From Micropterus salmoides (lineage: Eukaryota; Chordata; Actinopteri; Centrarchiformes; Centrarchidae), in NCBI RefSeq assembly GCF_014851395.1, contig NW_024040928.1, positions 12,735,943 through 12,799,942 of the forward strand: a stretch of 64,000 bases of DNA, in the 5' to 3' direction. Each line of letters starts with the position of its first letter. The first letter of the stretch is position 1. The translations under genes were made by a program, and so were the position numbers. The notes beneath the pieces were generated by a model. That model did no database searches and was not told the origin of the DNA. It saw only the letters and a program-made list of their open reading frames with translations. Below are positions 1 through 12,200 of this stretch, in pieces.

Positions 1-752
1 GGGGTGGAAGTAGTATTCAGATCCTTTACTTAAGTAAAAGTACTAATACCTCACTGTGAAAATACTCAACTGCAAGTAAAAGCCCTGCATTCATTAGGTA
101 AGATTATTTAAGTATTATCAGCAAAATGTACTGATAGTATTGAAAGTATAAGTACTCATCATGCAATGGATTTTCAGTTTTTTACCATAATATATGATGT
201 TTCTGTATTAATATTATTGCTACATTAATGTGTACGTGTGTTTACGTGTATTTTACTGCAGTTGATGTTTAATGAAGACCTCATTTATATACTTTTGAAT
301 AGTTTAATCTACAGCAGTGCATCATATTCTACAAGATCATCATATGTTTGCAGCATCGCTGTCCTGGGAGAACCACATAACTCTAAAAATATTTTTTTTT
401 TCATAATCTTTCATGAGCTAAGAAAAAAAGCCTATTTTCTTTGCTACTCTATTTTCTTTGCTTTGTAACAATGCATTTCCAGCAAATGCAAGGGGGGTTC
501 AGTAATTTGTAAGAGAATTTTTTTAACCCGTGAATGAACACTTTTGAGTCATACAAAATTCAAAATCACCAAATATGGAGATAGGTGGTTTTCACTGGAC
601 CAGAATGGTATGAAAAATTGTAATCTGAAAAGTAACTGGAAACTAAAGCTGTCAGACAAATGTAGTGGAATACAGTAAATAGTACTTAAGTACAATTACC
701 TCAAATTTTTACTAAGTGCAGTACTTGAGCAAATAGATTTACACCACTGCCT
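1..752. mobile_element. hAT-like non-autonomous repeat, copy 1 (left end cut by window)
   Basis: Both ends carry the TACTTAAGTA-type motif in opposite orientation (about 27-36 and 686-695), and the right end reads ACACCACTG. The same end motifs and internal AT-rich character recur at 13888-14453, where an 8-bp target duplication is visible, so I place this copy in the same hAT-type family. The left terminus appears to lie at or before base 1. There is no transposase frame. Confidence 0.6.
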
Positions 753-806
753 GAATATCAGATGAGTTTTTATATATATGAATTTTTTTCATTAGTCCTT
801 GGTAAA

Positions 807-814
<8 letters not shown>

Positions 815-846
<32 letters not shown>

Positions 847-1051
847 CACCTATAATTAATTACTAGCACAGAAACACATACTAGGGTATGTGTTTCTGTG
901 CGAGTCACGGTTCTGTTGACACACTTTATCCAGACCTGTGTCAGACATTTGCTTGTTCACATATCTGCATCAAACTGCTATTCTCCTCAACAATTCATTG
1001 TATGCATTTTTCTGCAAAGAGCAAAACTCAGCTGTTCCCAGTTTCACTTTG

Positions 1052-1089
<38 letters not shown>
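815..1089. repeat. Microsatellites (GA)n and (CA)n upstream of gnpat
   Basis: A (GA)n run lies at about 815-842 and a (CA)n run at about 1053-1089, just before the gnpat promoter region. Open frames across the CA run encode alternating His-Thr and are artefacts. The DNA between the two runs shows no gene. Confidence 0.9.
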
Positions 1090-1091
<2 letters not shown>

Positions 1092-1299
1092 TCGTGCACA
1101 ATGGCGTGGGGGTTATTAGAGAGCAAAGGGCTGCGCATCACAATATGCGGGAGGAGTTTCCAAAACGCAGCGACACCATTGGCTTGGGCCCCTGGGTGCT
1201 GTCCTCTACGCAGCGTGCATCGAGGCAAGCTTCAAAGTACGGAAAACAAAAGTCGACGAGGACACCGGCCTGCAAGGGCCGTGTTTGTTCCTGTAAAGA
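1090..1299 (+). promoter_or_regulatory. Probable gnpat promoter / 5' untranslated region
   Basis: This stretch is GC-richer than its surroundings and contains several CpGs. It carries an inverted CCAAT box (ATTGG at 1178-1182) and runs directly into the first gnpat codon at 1300. An ATG at 1101 opens a frame that does not join to exon 2 in frame, so it is at most an upstream ORF. The transcription start cannot be fixed from sequence alone. Confidence 0.4.
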
Positions 1300-1815
1300 A
1301 TGACGAACACGGTAAGATCTTTTCAAATTACTTTTGTCTACGTCCAGAACGCTTGGTGCATCCTTTCAGTCCGCTTTGTCGCGTGTCCTTGCACGTAGTG
1401 TGAGCTTGTCGACGCTTTAAAAGTTAACGGTGACTTTAAATGAAATGCAAGTGCTGACATGGGGAGTGAATTAGAAAATTGCATTTGGTGTGTTTGTTGT
1501 TGTCGGTCTGTAAACTGAGGCCACACTGAGCTGTCTGACAGAGCGGAGGCATAAGCGGCTGAAACTTTGGCCTGAACATATTCAGGAGGAATGTTGTCTA
1601 ACCGACCTTAAAGGGTGATAGCGCAGACTGCACCTAATAATGAGTCCGTGTGTTGTATCAGGTCATAGCTGGAACATTTTTTAAGATGTTTTAAGACATA
1701 CAAAAATAATGTATGTACGTTTACCACCCCCGCAAAAAATAAAATCTACCCCTACTCTCTCATTCCAAAAGTTTAACTGCTGCATACAAGATGTCTCCAT
1801 CTTCACAGAAAAGTC

Positions 1816-1846
<31 letters not shown>

Positions 1847-3380
1847 AGAGTGAGAGAGAGAGAGAGAGAGAGTGTGTTTGGACCTGAGGTTCAAAGTTTT
1901 CACATCACATTTACATGTAAAAGTTGCATACTGGACCGTGAATCGCTTCCAGTTGTGATGTCACCAAATCATGCTTGTTTGAAAGCCTGTTGAACTCAGA
2001 TTTAAGGTGAGCACAGAGAAGCTCTGCATAATGAAGATCCAAATGATGTAACAAGAGCCAAAGCTCATTTCTGAGCAGAGGGGGAAATGAAATTAAAATG
2101 GCCACAGCCTTTGAGGATGCAGTTTGTGACACATTATACATGTTTTTGTGTTGGCCCTGCTTAATTTGTTTTCCCACTGTTTTGACAACCTGTAAAATTA
2201 TCATTTGTAGTTACTCTGATTCTTCTTAAAGGTTTTGAACTGAACTGTTATTTTTGTTAACGCCATTTTTTAACTTTATGATTAAGTGCTACTTTTCTAA
2301 CTATTTCAAACTTAAATGTAACGCCTTTTAACTCAAGCGTGACTTCCTCCTCCAGTACAGGGATTCGGGCAGAGCAGGCGTGGAAGACGAGGAGGAGTTT
2401 GTGGATGTATTGGAGGAGAGGAGGCACAGCAGTGATCTTGGCCATGCCTTCAGGACCTTCAACCCCCAACCCTACAAAGGAGCCCCGTCCTGCTCCACGG
2501 CTGACCTCAACAAAGCCGTGCTGGAGTCCCAGTATCTCTGCTACGTGACGAAGGAGGTGGGGTGATTTTGAAAAGATATAGCGAAAGAAGTTTCACACTG
2601 TTGCTTCCAGCATCACGGAGTCAGTCTTTGTCCTGTATTCCTCCTCAGATCGCCATGGAGACGAGGTCATCGGTGGAGGAGGTGAGAGAGAAGGCGTGTG
2701 GGATTTTGGAGGAAATGTCTCAAAACTTGCAGCTGGGGTTTATCAGGCTGATGGCCTACACGCTCACCAAGGTGCTCAAGAGACTCTTCACCAGCATCAA
2801 TGTCAACATGGAAGGACTCAACGCGGTCAGGAACACACATAAGTGCTGTATTCAGAACAGCAGCACATCACAATATATCCACCACTTTCATAGAGCCATT
2901 GACCACTGTCCACTACAATGTACAGCTGCTAATAAGAGTGGTATCAATCTTTTCATCTAACTCTTTGCAAGAAAGCTAATGCTGAATTTACCAGTGTCTT
3001 TCCAACAATAAAACTGATCAGCTGATCTTAAGAAAATGTTTCATTCCAACAGAAAATGATCCCTTGACAATGTTTTTCATTTTCTTTGCAACGTGTTGAC
3101 TTAGACTACCAATAACATACCAAGAGACTGCTACTGATGCACTCATCATCATTTTTCTGTCACCTCACAGCTCCAACAAGCCATACAGGAGACTCCTGTC
3201 ATCCTGATGCCCAATCACAGGAGTTATGTGGACTTCTTGGTTATCTCCTACATCCTGTTTACCTATGACATCCCAGTACCTGTTATTGCTGCAGGCATTC
3301 GCAAGTATCTATTGATATTAAAAAAACAAGATATTATGTGTGTGTGTGTATATGTGTGTGTGTGTATATATATGTGTGTG

Positions 3381-3424
<44 letters not shown>

Positions 3425-6400
3425 ATACTGGAACATTTTTATGATGTTTCTTTGCTTGCAGATGCTCACTTCTCTCTCTCTTCCTCCATTTAATTCTCTT
3501 TCTCTCCACTGTAAAGCTCTTGCAGGGATGAAGATGGTCGGAGAGATACTGCGCCGCTCTGGAGCTTTCTATATCCGACGTGCCATTGGGTCTGACAAAC
3601 TGTACTGGGCAGTGCTGTCAGAATATGTCAAAACCATTGTCAAGGTAAGACAATAATCTGCCGCATCAGCCACACCAAACTCAAACTGTCAAAGCCCTTT
3701 TGGAAATGGCTTCGCCTTGCAAATATTCAATCAAATATCTTCTGTAGAAAGGATTTGCTCCTGTGGAGTTTTATGTGGAAGGCCTGCGGAGTCGTACGCT
3801 GAAGTCTCTGACGCCCAAGTTAGGTAAGTGTGGTTAGTTTGTGTCCCAGGGTAGGAAAGCGTCTCTTCGTCAGACAGCATTTGATTCTTTGGGGCATTGT
3901 GGTGTTCGCTGCTTGAAGCTCATGACAGACCTTACAGACGAGTATAATGGTCTTTCCTCCACTCCTTTTCCCGCACCATGTGTTCATTTAATTCAATTAA
4001 AAACTTTTTCTCACGCAGTTTAACTGTAATGACTGATAATTGTACTCGTTCATTGCTGTTTGAAATCTTGATAAAATCCAACCTGTGTCCGCAGGTATGA
4101 TGCAAATGGTGCTGGAGCCCTACTTTAAAGGTGAGGTGTATGACATCACATTGGTTCCCATCAGTATCAGCTACGACCGAGTGCTGGAGGAATCGTTGCT
4201 TGCCCACGAGTTACTGGGCGTCCCCAAGCCCAAAGAAAGCACCACGGTACGTCCCGGTCACATTACTCACTTCACCAACAATCATAAACAGAATTGATCA
4301 TAGTAATTTTTCAGTCAAAAACTCACCAAAACATGCATTTTTAACTGTATAATTTTTTGTCTAATCTCACAAACTCATTAGTTTAAGTCAGAAGGGTTCA
4401 GGCACCAATAAAGCTGATTACTTCTTACTCGTGACTCAGCCTTGTTCTTTATCTGCAGGGTCTGCTGAAGGCTAGCAAAGTGCTCCAGGAAGATTACGGC
4501 AGCATGAATGTGAACTTTGGCCGCCCCCTATCAGTCCGGCGTCTGTGTCAGGGCAAGATAAACCGCTGCCAGTACAACCTCATACCCAGGTGGAAACACT
4601 TTGAACACACTTTAAATCATTCTGTTTTGCATACGTGCCATACTCATCCAATAGCCACCTACCAAATTTAGTAAAAATATAAATAAAGTAAGCTTTAAGC
4701 CATCTGACTGCAACATAGCCATGTGTGGCCGCATCTCTCCATTCTTCCTGCTCACTCCCTCCTCTTCTCTCCCTTTATGTCTGCTGACAGAGATCTTCCT
4801 CAGAAGCCGAGTGCAGAGACTCAGGCCTGCGTGAATTGGCTGGCTAATCTGATGGTACGAATCCAAGAGGAGGGCTCTCTGATCAGCCCTTGGTCTCTGA
4901 TGGCCTGCCTGTTGCTTCAGGCTCCTACTGCAGTATTAACAGAGGAGGGCCTTCTGTGGCATCAGCTCACAGAGAAAACCCTCTGGCTCAGGAAGCTGGC
5001 GCTGGACTTTGGGGCCCGCCTGAACTGGCCTGGTGGGTGAGACGGGGGTGGATTTTATATATTTGCTGAAAATATTGTGTCTGTTTCAATTCGATGTAGT
5101 GAGCACATGATTGGGAGAAGTGCTTTGATGAGGTTTATTTTCACGTCCCTCAAATGACCAGTAGGTGGCATTTGCATGTTACATTACAAGTGAACCAGAC
5201 AAAGTTAATACAGAAAAGTAACTCAGTGTATTCAGAACCTCAGAAGTATTAAAACATTTATTAAAATTGTCACAGGTGAAGCAGCAACATCTCAGAAATT
5301 AGTGTGATGCAGCGACACATTTTCTGTTAATCAACTGATAAATCAATTGTCTTATCCGTGAACTGTAGTAATTTATAACAAAGCATCTTACAATCTTTAT
5401 TGGTAATTTTAGTGGAGTAAAAAGCACTATTTCCCATTGAAATGTAATTAAAGTAAAGCACAAGTATCTCAAATTTGTATTTCTGTAAGTACAATACTTT
5501 AGTTAATGTGCTTAGTTACATTCCACCTCTGGGAACCCTGAGTGAGTTCCGTCCAGCTGAGGCTGTCAGCGTCTCACCTCGGGACACTGAAGGTCTGAGG
5601 TAGATCAGACAGATTAGGTGAATGTGAGTTGGCACAAGCGTTCAGATTCACTTAGGAGATGTTCAATGGATTAGTGCACTTTAAGTAACTTGGCCTAAGA
5701 GGACTCCACTGAACTGTCTCCCTTTACAGGTCTCGTGTGTGTGTGCAGACACACACATGCAGGCACATAAACACACACACACACATAGAAATGGATGAAA
5801 CTATTCCTAGACTGATGCAACCCTCTTAAACTGCACCTTGGACAACGCGGTGACTGTTTCCTGCAGGAAAAGTCCCTGACTCAGATGTGATGTCATCCGC
5901 TGTGGCCCTTCATCACTCTATAGTTCGCCGTAAAGCGGGCCGCGTGTATCTGCTTCAGGAGGAAAAGCCCGCGAGGGAACATCCAGTCAGCCAGGAGGAG
6001 GGTGTGATCAGGACAGCGGTGGCGGTGCTGATGTTGGCTTCCTATAGGAATCAGTCTCTGCACGTTTTTTTGCGTCCTGCCATGCTTGCGACGGCCATAC
6101 ACGTCACAAAGGCCACACGGAGAGGTGAGGGTCAGACGCGATATATTTCTTAACTAACTCACTGAGATTTTCTAAGCTCTCACAGGAAGAACATGTTGTC
6201 CTCTTGCTTCATTGTGATTCCCTGTTCTGTCCACAGACGAGCTCTTCACCTTCTTCAGCTTCCTACAGGACGTCTTCTCCAACGAATTTATCTTCATCCC
6301 TGAAAAGTCGTCTCAGGTAGCAACCTCATCCTTCAGGGCTTGGCCTGCTTCAGGCAAATCCTACTTTGATTATTGACCTGTCAAACCATGAAAGCAATCT

Positions 6401-9183
6401 TGGTAATAGAATAAGTGCACGTATGATAACCGCTCTGCTTCTGACAAATTGGGCTTGTTGAGGCTTAATGTTTGAAGTCAGAATAGACTCCCAGGTTAGG
6501 TCCCAGGTGCATTTGCAAGCAGTAAATTTGTAGCCTTAAAAAAATGGTAAACAGGAATTGAGTTGCACAAGGTTGTTACGGCCTCCTGAAATACTCAAAG
6601 TCTCAACTGGAGACCACAACATGACAGGACTCCAAAAATTGTATACAGGAGAGAATCCACAAAGAAAGATAACCATACTCATGAATGAACAAAAGATAGG
6701 AAAACCGCTGGGCCAGCCTTGCTATGGGCTGTTTTTCCCTTAACTCTATACCTAAACGAAAACCTGATAACTGGACAACTGGTGATTTCCAACCCAAACT
6801 GCCTAAGTCACGCTGGAGGAAAAATGTTTATCACAATATTCTATATATATATATATTAGTGTGTGTGTAATGAATCTAGAATATATGAAACTTTTGACTA
6901 TGGGGGGGGATTAACTTTTTTTTTTCACGATATTCAAATTTTTTTAGATGTACCTGTAGAAATAAACTATTAATTTCATATTATGTATTAACGTTGCACA
7001 TGCGGGGCCCTCATCTTAACAGAGATCTTAATCTACAAACAGAAATTCAACAAAATATTGTTGGATTGTTGTGCTGTTTATCTGCCTGCTGAAATCTGTC
7101 TTTCCATTGATCAGGACTTTGAGGAGGCATGCTCTCTTCTGAAGAAATGTGGAGCTGTCCACATCAGTCCCCAGGAAGTGACGGTGTCAGATGCAGGGCT
7201 GGAGGTGCTATCCTTCCTGCGGGCACTTCTACAACCCTTCATAGACTCTTATCAGGTCCTTTTTGAATTTAGCTTTCTCTGATTTGGAAAACGCATATCT
7301 GTATGCTATTGTTGCTGGAGTTTTGACCTCTTTAGATTTTTTTTTACCTTCTCCACATACCTTGAAAGTAGGTGAAATTGTGCCAGATACCGCTACTCTC
7401 CATCTCTGTCCATTGAGGAGTCTGAGGTCATGGCCTCTATGATTCCAGTATTTTTACACCAAGTATATTAAAATCTGAGTACTTAAGTTAAACAAAAATG
7501 AATGAGTTAACAAAAAATAAATGATTCAGTATTTCTTCAACAGAATGTTTTTCCTGGCAGCATGGAGCACTGAAACAGAATTGATTTTTATTACAGACTC
7601 TAATTTCCCAGTAATAATACAGCCCTGGCTGCAGAAACACTTGATGATTTTGTTTTGGTTAGATGCTAGATTTTTTCCTCCAAATGCTCTTTAAACCTGG
7701 TATTTGTAATGTTTATGTTTCATTAAATTAACATATTGTAAATAGACCCGTCTGCATAGTGGAGTTATGAATGTGATTGGAGACGCTCCCTCCGCTACTG
7801 AAAAATTCTGTTTTGGTTGTTAGGTCACATCTGACTGACAGTACCATAACATGCCATGGATTCTTCTAGATTCTCAATTACTGAAATTCAGTAACTGGAA
7901 TTACTCTTTGCATCTGTCACGTCTTGCAGTCTCTGATTATACAAAGATTACACAACGTCCACAACTTTGTCAATCTTGGCTATAGTTCAAACACTCATCG
8001 TCATCACTGGAGAGAGTGAGACTGCATTAATGTTATTATTACCTTAGTTACTGTCGTGGAAATTATATTCCTGGTGAGAAATTGAGCAAATAATTGTCTG
8101 GCCCAGAGCAAAGGGCTGCATGATCATTTACACAGTCTGAGCATCTATGTTTTGGAAAAAAAAAAGATCCTTGACTGGTCCCAGTCAAGGAAGGAGAAGA
8201 ACATCTAGTGAGGAAAACAATCAACAACCCCACATCCCTGACCTACACCCCACACATGTGGACAGACTGGAATAACAAGAACAATAATAAAAAAGGGAAC
8301 GGGTTAAAGATTTAAAACAATATATAAGACATAATAAAGGAGAAAAATAGCAGTCTTATAAGTACTTGCATAAAGGATTATAAGTAAAGAATAAAACAAT
8401 TTTCTGCCCTTACAGTTACTATTTTAGGCTCTAACTACAATTACAATATCGGATTTTAAATGGTAAAAAATTGCGGTCTGTTTGTGTGTTTTTTATGTCC
8501 AGGTGATGTTCAAGCACCTTTGTGAGGAGAGAGTTCATGTCTTCTCTGAGAAACAGTTCCAAACTGCTGTGCGAAACCTGGCCACAAAGCTCATCCTGTC
8601 AGGTAAAACAGAAAGCGGCAGAAATTACCTCTGACTTCTAGAAACGCCTCCAGCTGTTAAACTCTTACCCCCAGCTAATCATTCCTGGTCATTATTTCTA
8701 CATGTCTCAGATGAGCTTCGCTCCTATGAAGCCCTTTCCTCTGACACGCAAAAAAACCTTCTGTCGGCTCTGCGGAGGCTGGAGACTGTGACAAAACTGC
8801 AGGCGTGAGTAACGAGATTAGCCCCCGCAAATCTGTTTGGTTTTAAGCTTATTTTCTGTGGTGTTTGATAAGCCGGATGTTTTTCTAATTCTCTATCTGT
8901 TTCCTCATGACAGATCTGAGCAGAATGAATACAGAGTGAACAAAGATGCTGTGAGAAGAATTGGAGACATACTTTGTAAGTTGTGATAAAGTGGTTTTGT
9001 GTGTAATTTACCATGCAGCCTTTTAAAGAACTCATACGTTGACTTGGAGATTTTGTTTGTTGCCCTTGCTTGTTTACCACACCAACCAACAGCAGCCTGA
9101 GGGATTTTTCCTTTTCCCCTCTCTCTGTAGGCGGGACAATCCCTCCCCAGATGCTCCAGACTGCACCTGACGCAAGACTTTAG
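1300..9183 (+). CDS. gnpat: Glyceronephosphate O-acyltransferase (dihydroxyacetone phosphate acyltransferase)
   Basis: Exons: 1300-1311, 2356-2556, 2649-2825, 3171-3300, 3517-3644, 3748-3823, 4095-4246, 4459-4589, 4791-5032, 5867-6124, 6237-6316, 7115-7255, 8503-8602, 8711-8804, 8914-8975, 9131-9183. All phases close, giving 678 aa (human about 680). The enzyme acylates dihydroxyacetone phosphate inside peroxisomes, the first step of plasmalogen synthesis. Visible acyltransferase blocks: HX4D in NHRSYVD (His146, Asp151), GAFYIRR (189-195), VEG plus RSR (226-232) and VPI (262-264). The C-terminus is Ala-Arg-Leu, a type-1 peroxisomal targeting signal. The start is supported by an in-frame TAA two codons upstream; only four codons lie in exon 1, so the N-terminus is shorter than in human. 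Intron 4 has a GC donor. Block III reads EGLRSR where I recall EGTRSR in human. Confidence 0.96.
1821..1873. repeat. (GT)n-(GA)n compound microsatellite, gnpat intron 1
   Basis: A GT run switches to a GA run within gnpat intron 1 (1312-2355). I see no other feature in that intron. Confidence 0.9.
3336..3422. repeat. (GT)n/(TA)n microsatellite in gnpat intron 4
   Basis: Alternating GT then long TA repeats occupy much of the short intron 3301-3516, whose donor is GC rather than GT. A frame running from exon 4 through this repeat (3207-3656) is an artefact. Confidence 0.9.
5033..5866. repeat. gnpat intron 9 with a partial hAT-like repeat (about 5228-5532)
   Basis: The segment ending ATTCCACCTCTG at about 5532 resembles the right end of the element family seen at 1-752 and 13888-14453, including AAGTACAATACTT-type sequence. 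I cannot find a matching left end or target duplication, so it looks truncated. A (CA)n tract follows at about 5741-5786. No exon is seen. Confidence 0.4.
6317..7114. other. gnpat intron 11, no feature seen
   Basis: AT-rich intron with a short TA run near 6841. The frame at 6558-6743 has no homology I recognise and lacks splice signals that keep phase. Confidence 0.6.
7256..8502. other. gnpat intron 12, no feature seen
   Basis: This 1.25-kb AT-rich intron lies between the exon ending in Ser-Tyr-Gln and the exon starting Val-Met-Phe-Lys. I see no gene, structured RNA or clear repeat. Confidence 0.6.
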
Positions 9184-9787
9184 TCTCCATTGGAACAGAT
9201 CCATCTTCAGTATCAGCTCACAGTCTTGTTCACACCTACGTTACCCTTTCGTCTTTTCCCACTTCTCATCCCTCTTTCTCATCTTCTTCCCTTTTGTGCC
9301 TTTCTATGCAGCAATACTGCTGCACCCTAACTCTGCAATCAGACAAAATACTTTCTATCCTGGATGCCAGTGGCCAGACTTAACCTGGCAGCGTTCTGCT
9401 CTTGAACACTTGCTACCTCCCCCTCTCTGTGTCCTCGCTCTCATCCCTTACAGATCTGACAGGGATAAGATAAAGCTACAAAGACCTTATATGGTGACCC
9501 CAAAGGTGACAGTATTGCTGCTTTTGCTTGGTGGCTTTTATCAGAATAAGGTGATGAAGAAAGATTTACGTATGACTGATGCACTGGTGATGCCTGTGGA
9601 TTAAGATACCAAACTATAACTGTCAGTAACATTGTCTTATAGCTGTATAGTTGATTGACAAGGCTGACTTGTGTAATTTAGTGAATGAATAGAGCACTTT
9701 AAAGTAAAATTGATTGTGGGTATAGTATGTGCAATTAGATAGTAAAGTCTAAATTATGACACTCGATTGTATGTACATTAATATACC

Positions 9788-9793
9788 AATAAA
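9788..9793 (+). terminator. gnpat poly(A) signal AATAAA
   Basis: AATAAA lies about 600 bp past the gnpat stop, in the expected orientation, and is the clearest such signal before the convergent neighbour. The 3' untranslated region 9184-9787 shows no other feature. Confidence 0.6.
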
Positions 9794-9855
9794 TATCATA
9801 ACAATGTCAAACACCATAACCCATCAAAAATGAGAGATTTCATTTGTTTGAGACA

Positions 9856-9861
9856 TTTATT
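9856..9861 (-). terminator. Poly(A) signal of the convergent 193-aa gene
   Basis: TTTATT on the + strand is AATAAA on the - strand, about 190 bp past the stop codon at 10048. It lies about 63 bp from the gnpat signal, so the two transcripts end almost back to back. Confidence 0.5.
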
Positions 9862-10047
9862 TTAACTTCTTTACATCTCAATAAATGTAATACAAATGTA
9901 ACAAAATGCACCATAGATACTTTTTTTCACACTTTAATTTCTTCTCTGATTCTGTTGGTACTATTCCCTCAGCAACAGGGAGTGAAAACCAGAGTTCAAC
10001 CTCCTGTAATCTCTGTAAACCCATATGTTGTTTAACATGGACAGACA

Positions 10048-11301
10048 TTATCTATACACAGGTGGTACGTCAACTTTAATGCGTAAAGCGCTGACAGGGT
10101 CTTGACAAAACACCGAGATGTATTCCAACACTTTAGAATTTAGCTTTTTCTCGCCCTCTTTGGCTCTATGCCGCTCTTTGTCCCATCTATCCTTCTCGCC
10201 GTTCATTTGGGAAAAGAGGTTGACCTGGATGGTGCGTAGCGTGGCAGCCAAGACGTAGAAACCTCCCTGCAGCATGTGGCTGAAGGCGGCGCCCACGCTG
10301 AGCGCTGCGCCCAGCAGGTTGGGCACCGTCTCGCATACCACACACATGCCCTCCAGGAAGTGCAGCGTGCCTTTCTTGGCCAGGGGCTGGCCTTGCTGGA
10401 GGTAGCCGGGAGCAGAGGGGGTTTGCTGGGCATGGTTGACCATGTATCTTGCACAGTCGGCGAAGTGGGTGGCGGCTCGTCGCAGCGGGAGCAGGGCCAG
10501 GTACAGGTGGCAAGCAGCTTTGGTCAGAGCATGGAAGAGCAGGCGCAGCTCAAGCACGGCATTGCCTGGAGACAAGAGGGTAACGGGGTCAGCTGGAGTC
10601 TAATTTAACACTGTGGCTAATGTCAGCAACCATTACAAACAAGCGTCTGCTACTGGATTAGTCTGTTCACCAGCCATGTGGGCAGCGGGTATCACCTGAG
10701 CACGCAATGTGGTTGGCTTGGCGGGTCATTACGCCTGCCCCTCAGCACGGGACCCATCCTCTGACAAATAGCCTATTACAAATCCTTTAGGCTGCTAGAG
10801 GCTTAAAATGTCATTTCTCTCTATTGCAGTTTCACATTTGTCAAGATTGTGTTTTGAAACAATTAAGCAGACAGACCATTAGAGTACTTGGTCTAAAAAT
10901 CGCCATATTTTAAAATGTTTGAATTGTCTCATCACAGTAACTTGTTGAACTTCTTAAAAAAACAATATGTAAAATGAAATGTCATGATTTCCTGATCTAA
11001 GATGTCTCAGTGTGGCATGCATCATTTTATCCAACTAACAATCAAATCATAGCCAAACTACACTAAGTAAAGATAATTTATGTTTGTATCCAGCAAAATA
11101 CACAGTATACAGCCTACTTTACATTGTATGCAGAGATTTTGCTGTGAATGTATGAAAGCTTTTCCGACATATGTGGTAGACCGGTGCCACGAAGTTCCTG
11201 AAAAGCTTCTAAATCTCCACTAACCATTTCCCCTTACCGTCTATAAAGCAGAAAATCCAGAGCAGGGCAATACACGCTGCCAACGAAGTCCACCAATCCA
11301 T
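10048..11301 (-). CDS. Small hydrophobic protein of unknown function, 193 aa, two coding exons
   Basis: The coding exons are 11301-11238 (21 codons plus one base) and 10565-10048. The donor is G|GTAAGG and the acceptor CTCCAG|GC, and the phase closes exactly. The start MDWWTSLAACIALLWIF forms a signal-peptide or membrane-anchor segment. Exon 2 holds an Ala/Leu-rich helical stretch (LYLALLPLRR), a second hydrophobic segment at about residues 125-155, then a charged Lys/Glu-rich stretch and a C-terminus ending PPVYR. Exon 2 is strikingly GC-rich against AT-rich flanks. A good acceptor (TCCAG) at 11319-11320 suggests an untranslated exon farther upstream. I do not recognise the family. A small membrane or secreted protein is plausible, but no function can be given. 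Confidence 0.65.
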
Positions 11302-11808
11302 GTAGTCTCCCCCCTGTCCTGGACCCGGCAACGAAAAGAAAGAAAGCAGTGAACATGCAAAGTTATGATCTGGCCAAGCCCTGCCCTTCCTTTACGCAGC
11401 TAATACCTGAACATTAAGTAGTCGCATTCCCCGCAGGTGTCGGAGTGTTGCAGCCTCTGCGGAACACCTTGAAAGTGCACCTGAGGTGTCAACAGGCGCA
11501 TTAAGACCAACAGACTACAACTCTTTACTACTCACTGCACCTTACAGTGTCTCACAGCCAAGACGAGCTTTTTAGAAACAGACACTCCTTTGCTTCAGTA
11601 GAGAACCAAATAGTTGCAATCCAAAACATAACAGATTGTTTAAAACATTTAGGCCTACAGACAGACTTTTTCTTAAAACGTGCAGTAGCCTATTTTTCTT
11701 TCTGCATAGTCCTAGGCCTATAGGCGGTTGCAAAGTTTAAATATTTTATCTACCTCACAGTCTCTCTGAATAGATAATTGATTTGATGTCAATCAGGGCC
11801 CGATTACT

Positions 11809-12200
11809 CAATTCAATTCACTTCAAATTAGCTTTATTGGCATGAATGTGTAACAACAATATTGCCAAAGCATCATACAAACTACTTAAGAACAATCAAC
11901 CCCATACATTTCATTAAACAAGTAATTAAAGCCTAAAGTAATTAGTGTGTGTGTGTAAAAAATTTTAATATATTAAAAATTAAAATACAATAAATAAATA
12001 AAACAGTAAACTGTGTGTGTGTGTTAAAAAATAAAAATATATTAAAATAAATAAATAAAACAGTAAACGTGTGTGTATATTAATAGACAAAAGATAAAAA
12101 TTTATTAATTGATTAAAAATATAATAATTAAAAAAAGAAAGAAATCGGTATCAAATGTAAAAACAAAACAAATACTAAAATGCAATCAAAATAATAATAT
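11809..12200 (-). repeat. Interspersed repeat resembling a LINE 3' end, with AT-rich tail
   Basis: An ATTCAATTCA start is followed by GCTTTATTGGCATGAATGT, which I recognise as the reverse complement of a common fish non-LTR retroelement 3' end. It is followed by degenerate AATTAAAATA-type and GTGTGTGT tracts. No reading frame is seen. The family assignment is from memory. Confidence 0.45.

Noticed and set aside
888..1403. 171-codon + strand ORF across a CA repeat
   Set aside because: Its middle is (His-Thr)n from a microsatellite, and its 3' part does not join gnpat exon 2 in frame.
3207..3656. 149-codon + ORF joining gnpat exons 4 and 5 without splicing
   Set aside because: It reads through GT/TA microsatellite sequence. 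The spliced GC-AG form matches the acyltransferase family.
10187..10608. Open frames on both strands over the 193-aa gene
   Set aside because: They are shadows of the GC-rich coding exon. Only one frame joins the upstream exon with an initiating hydrophobic segment.
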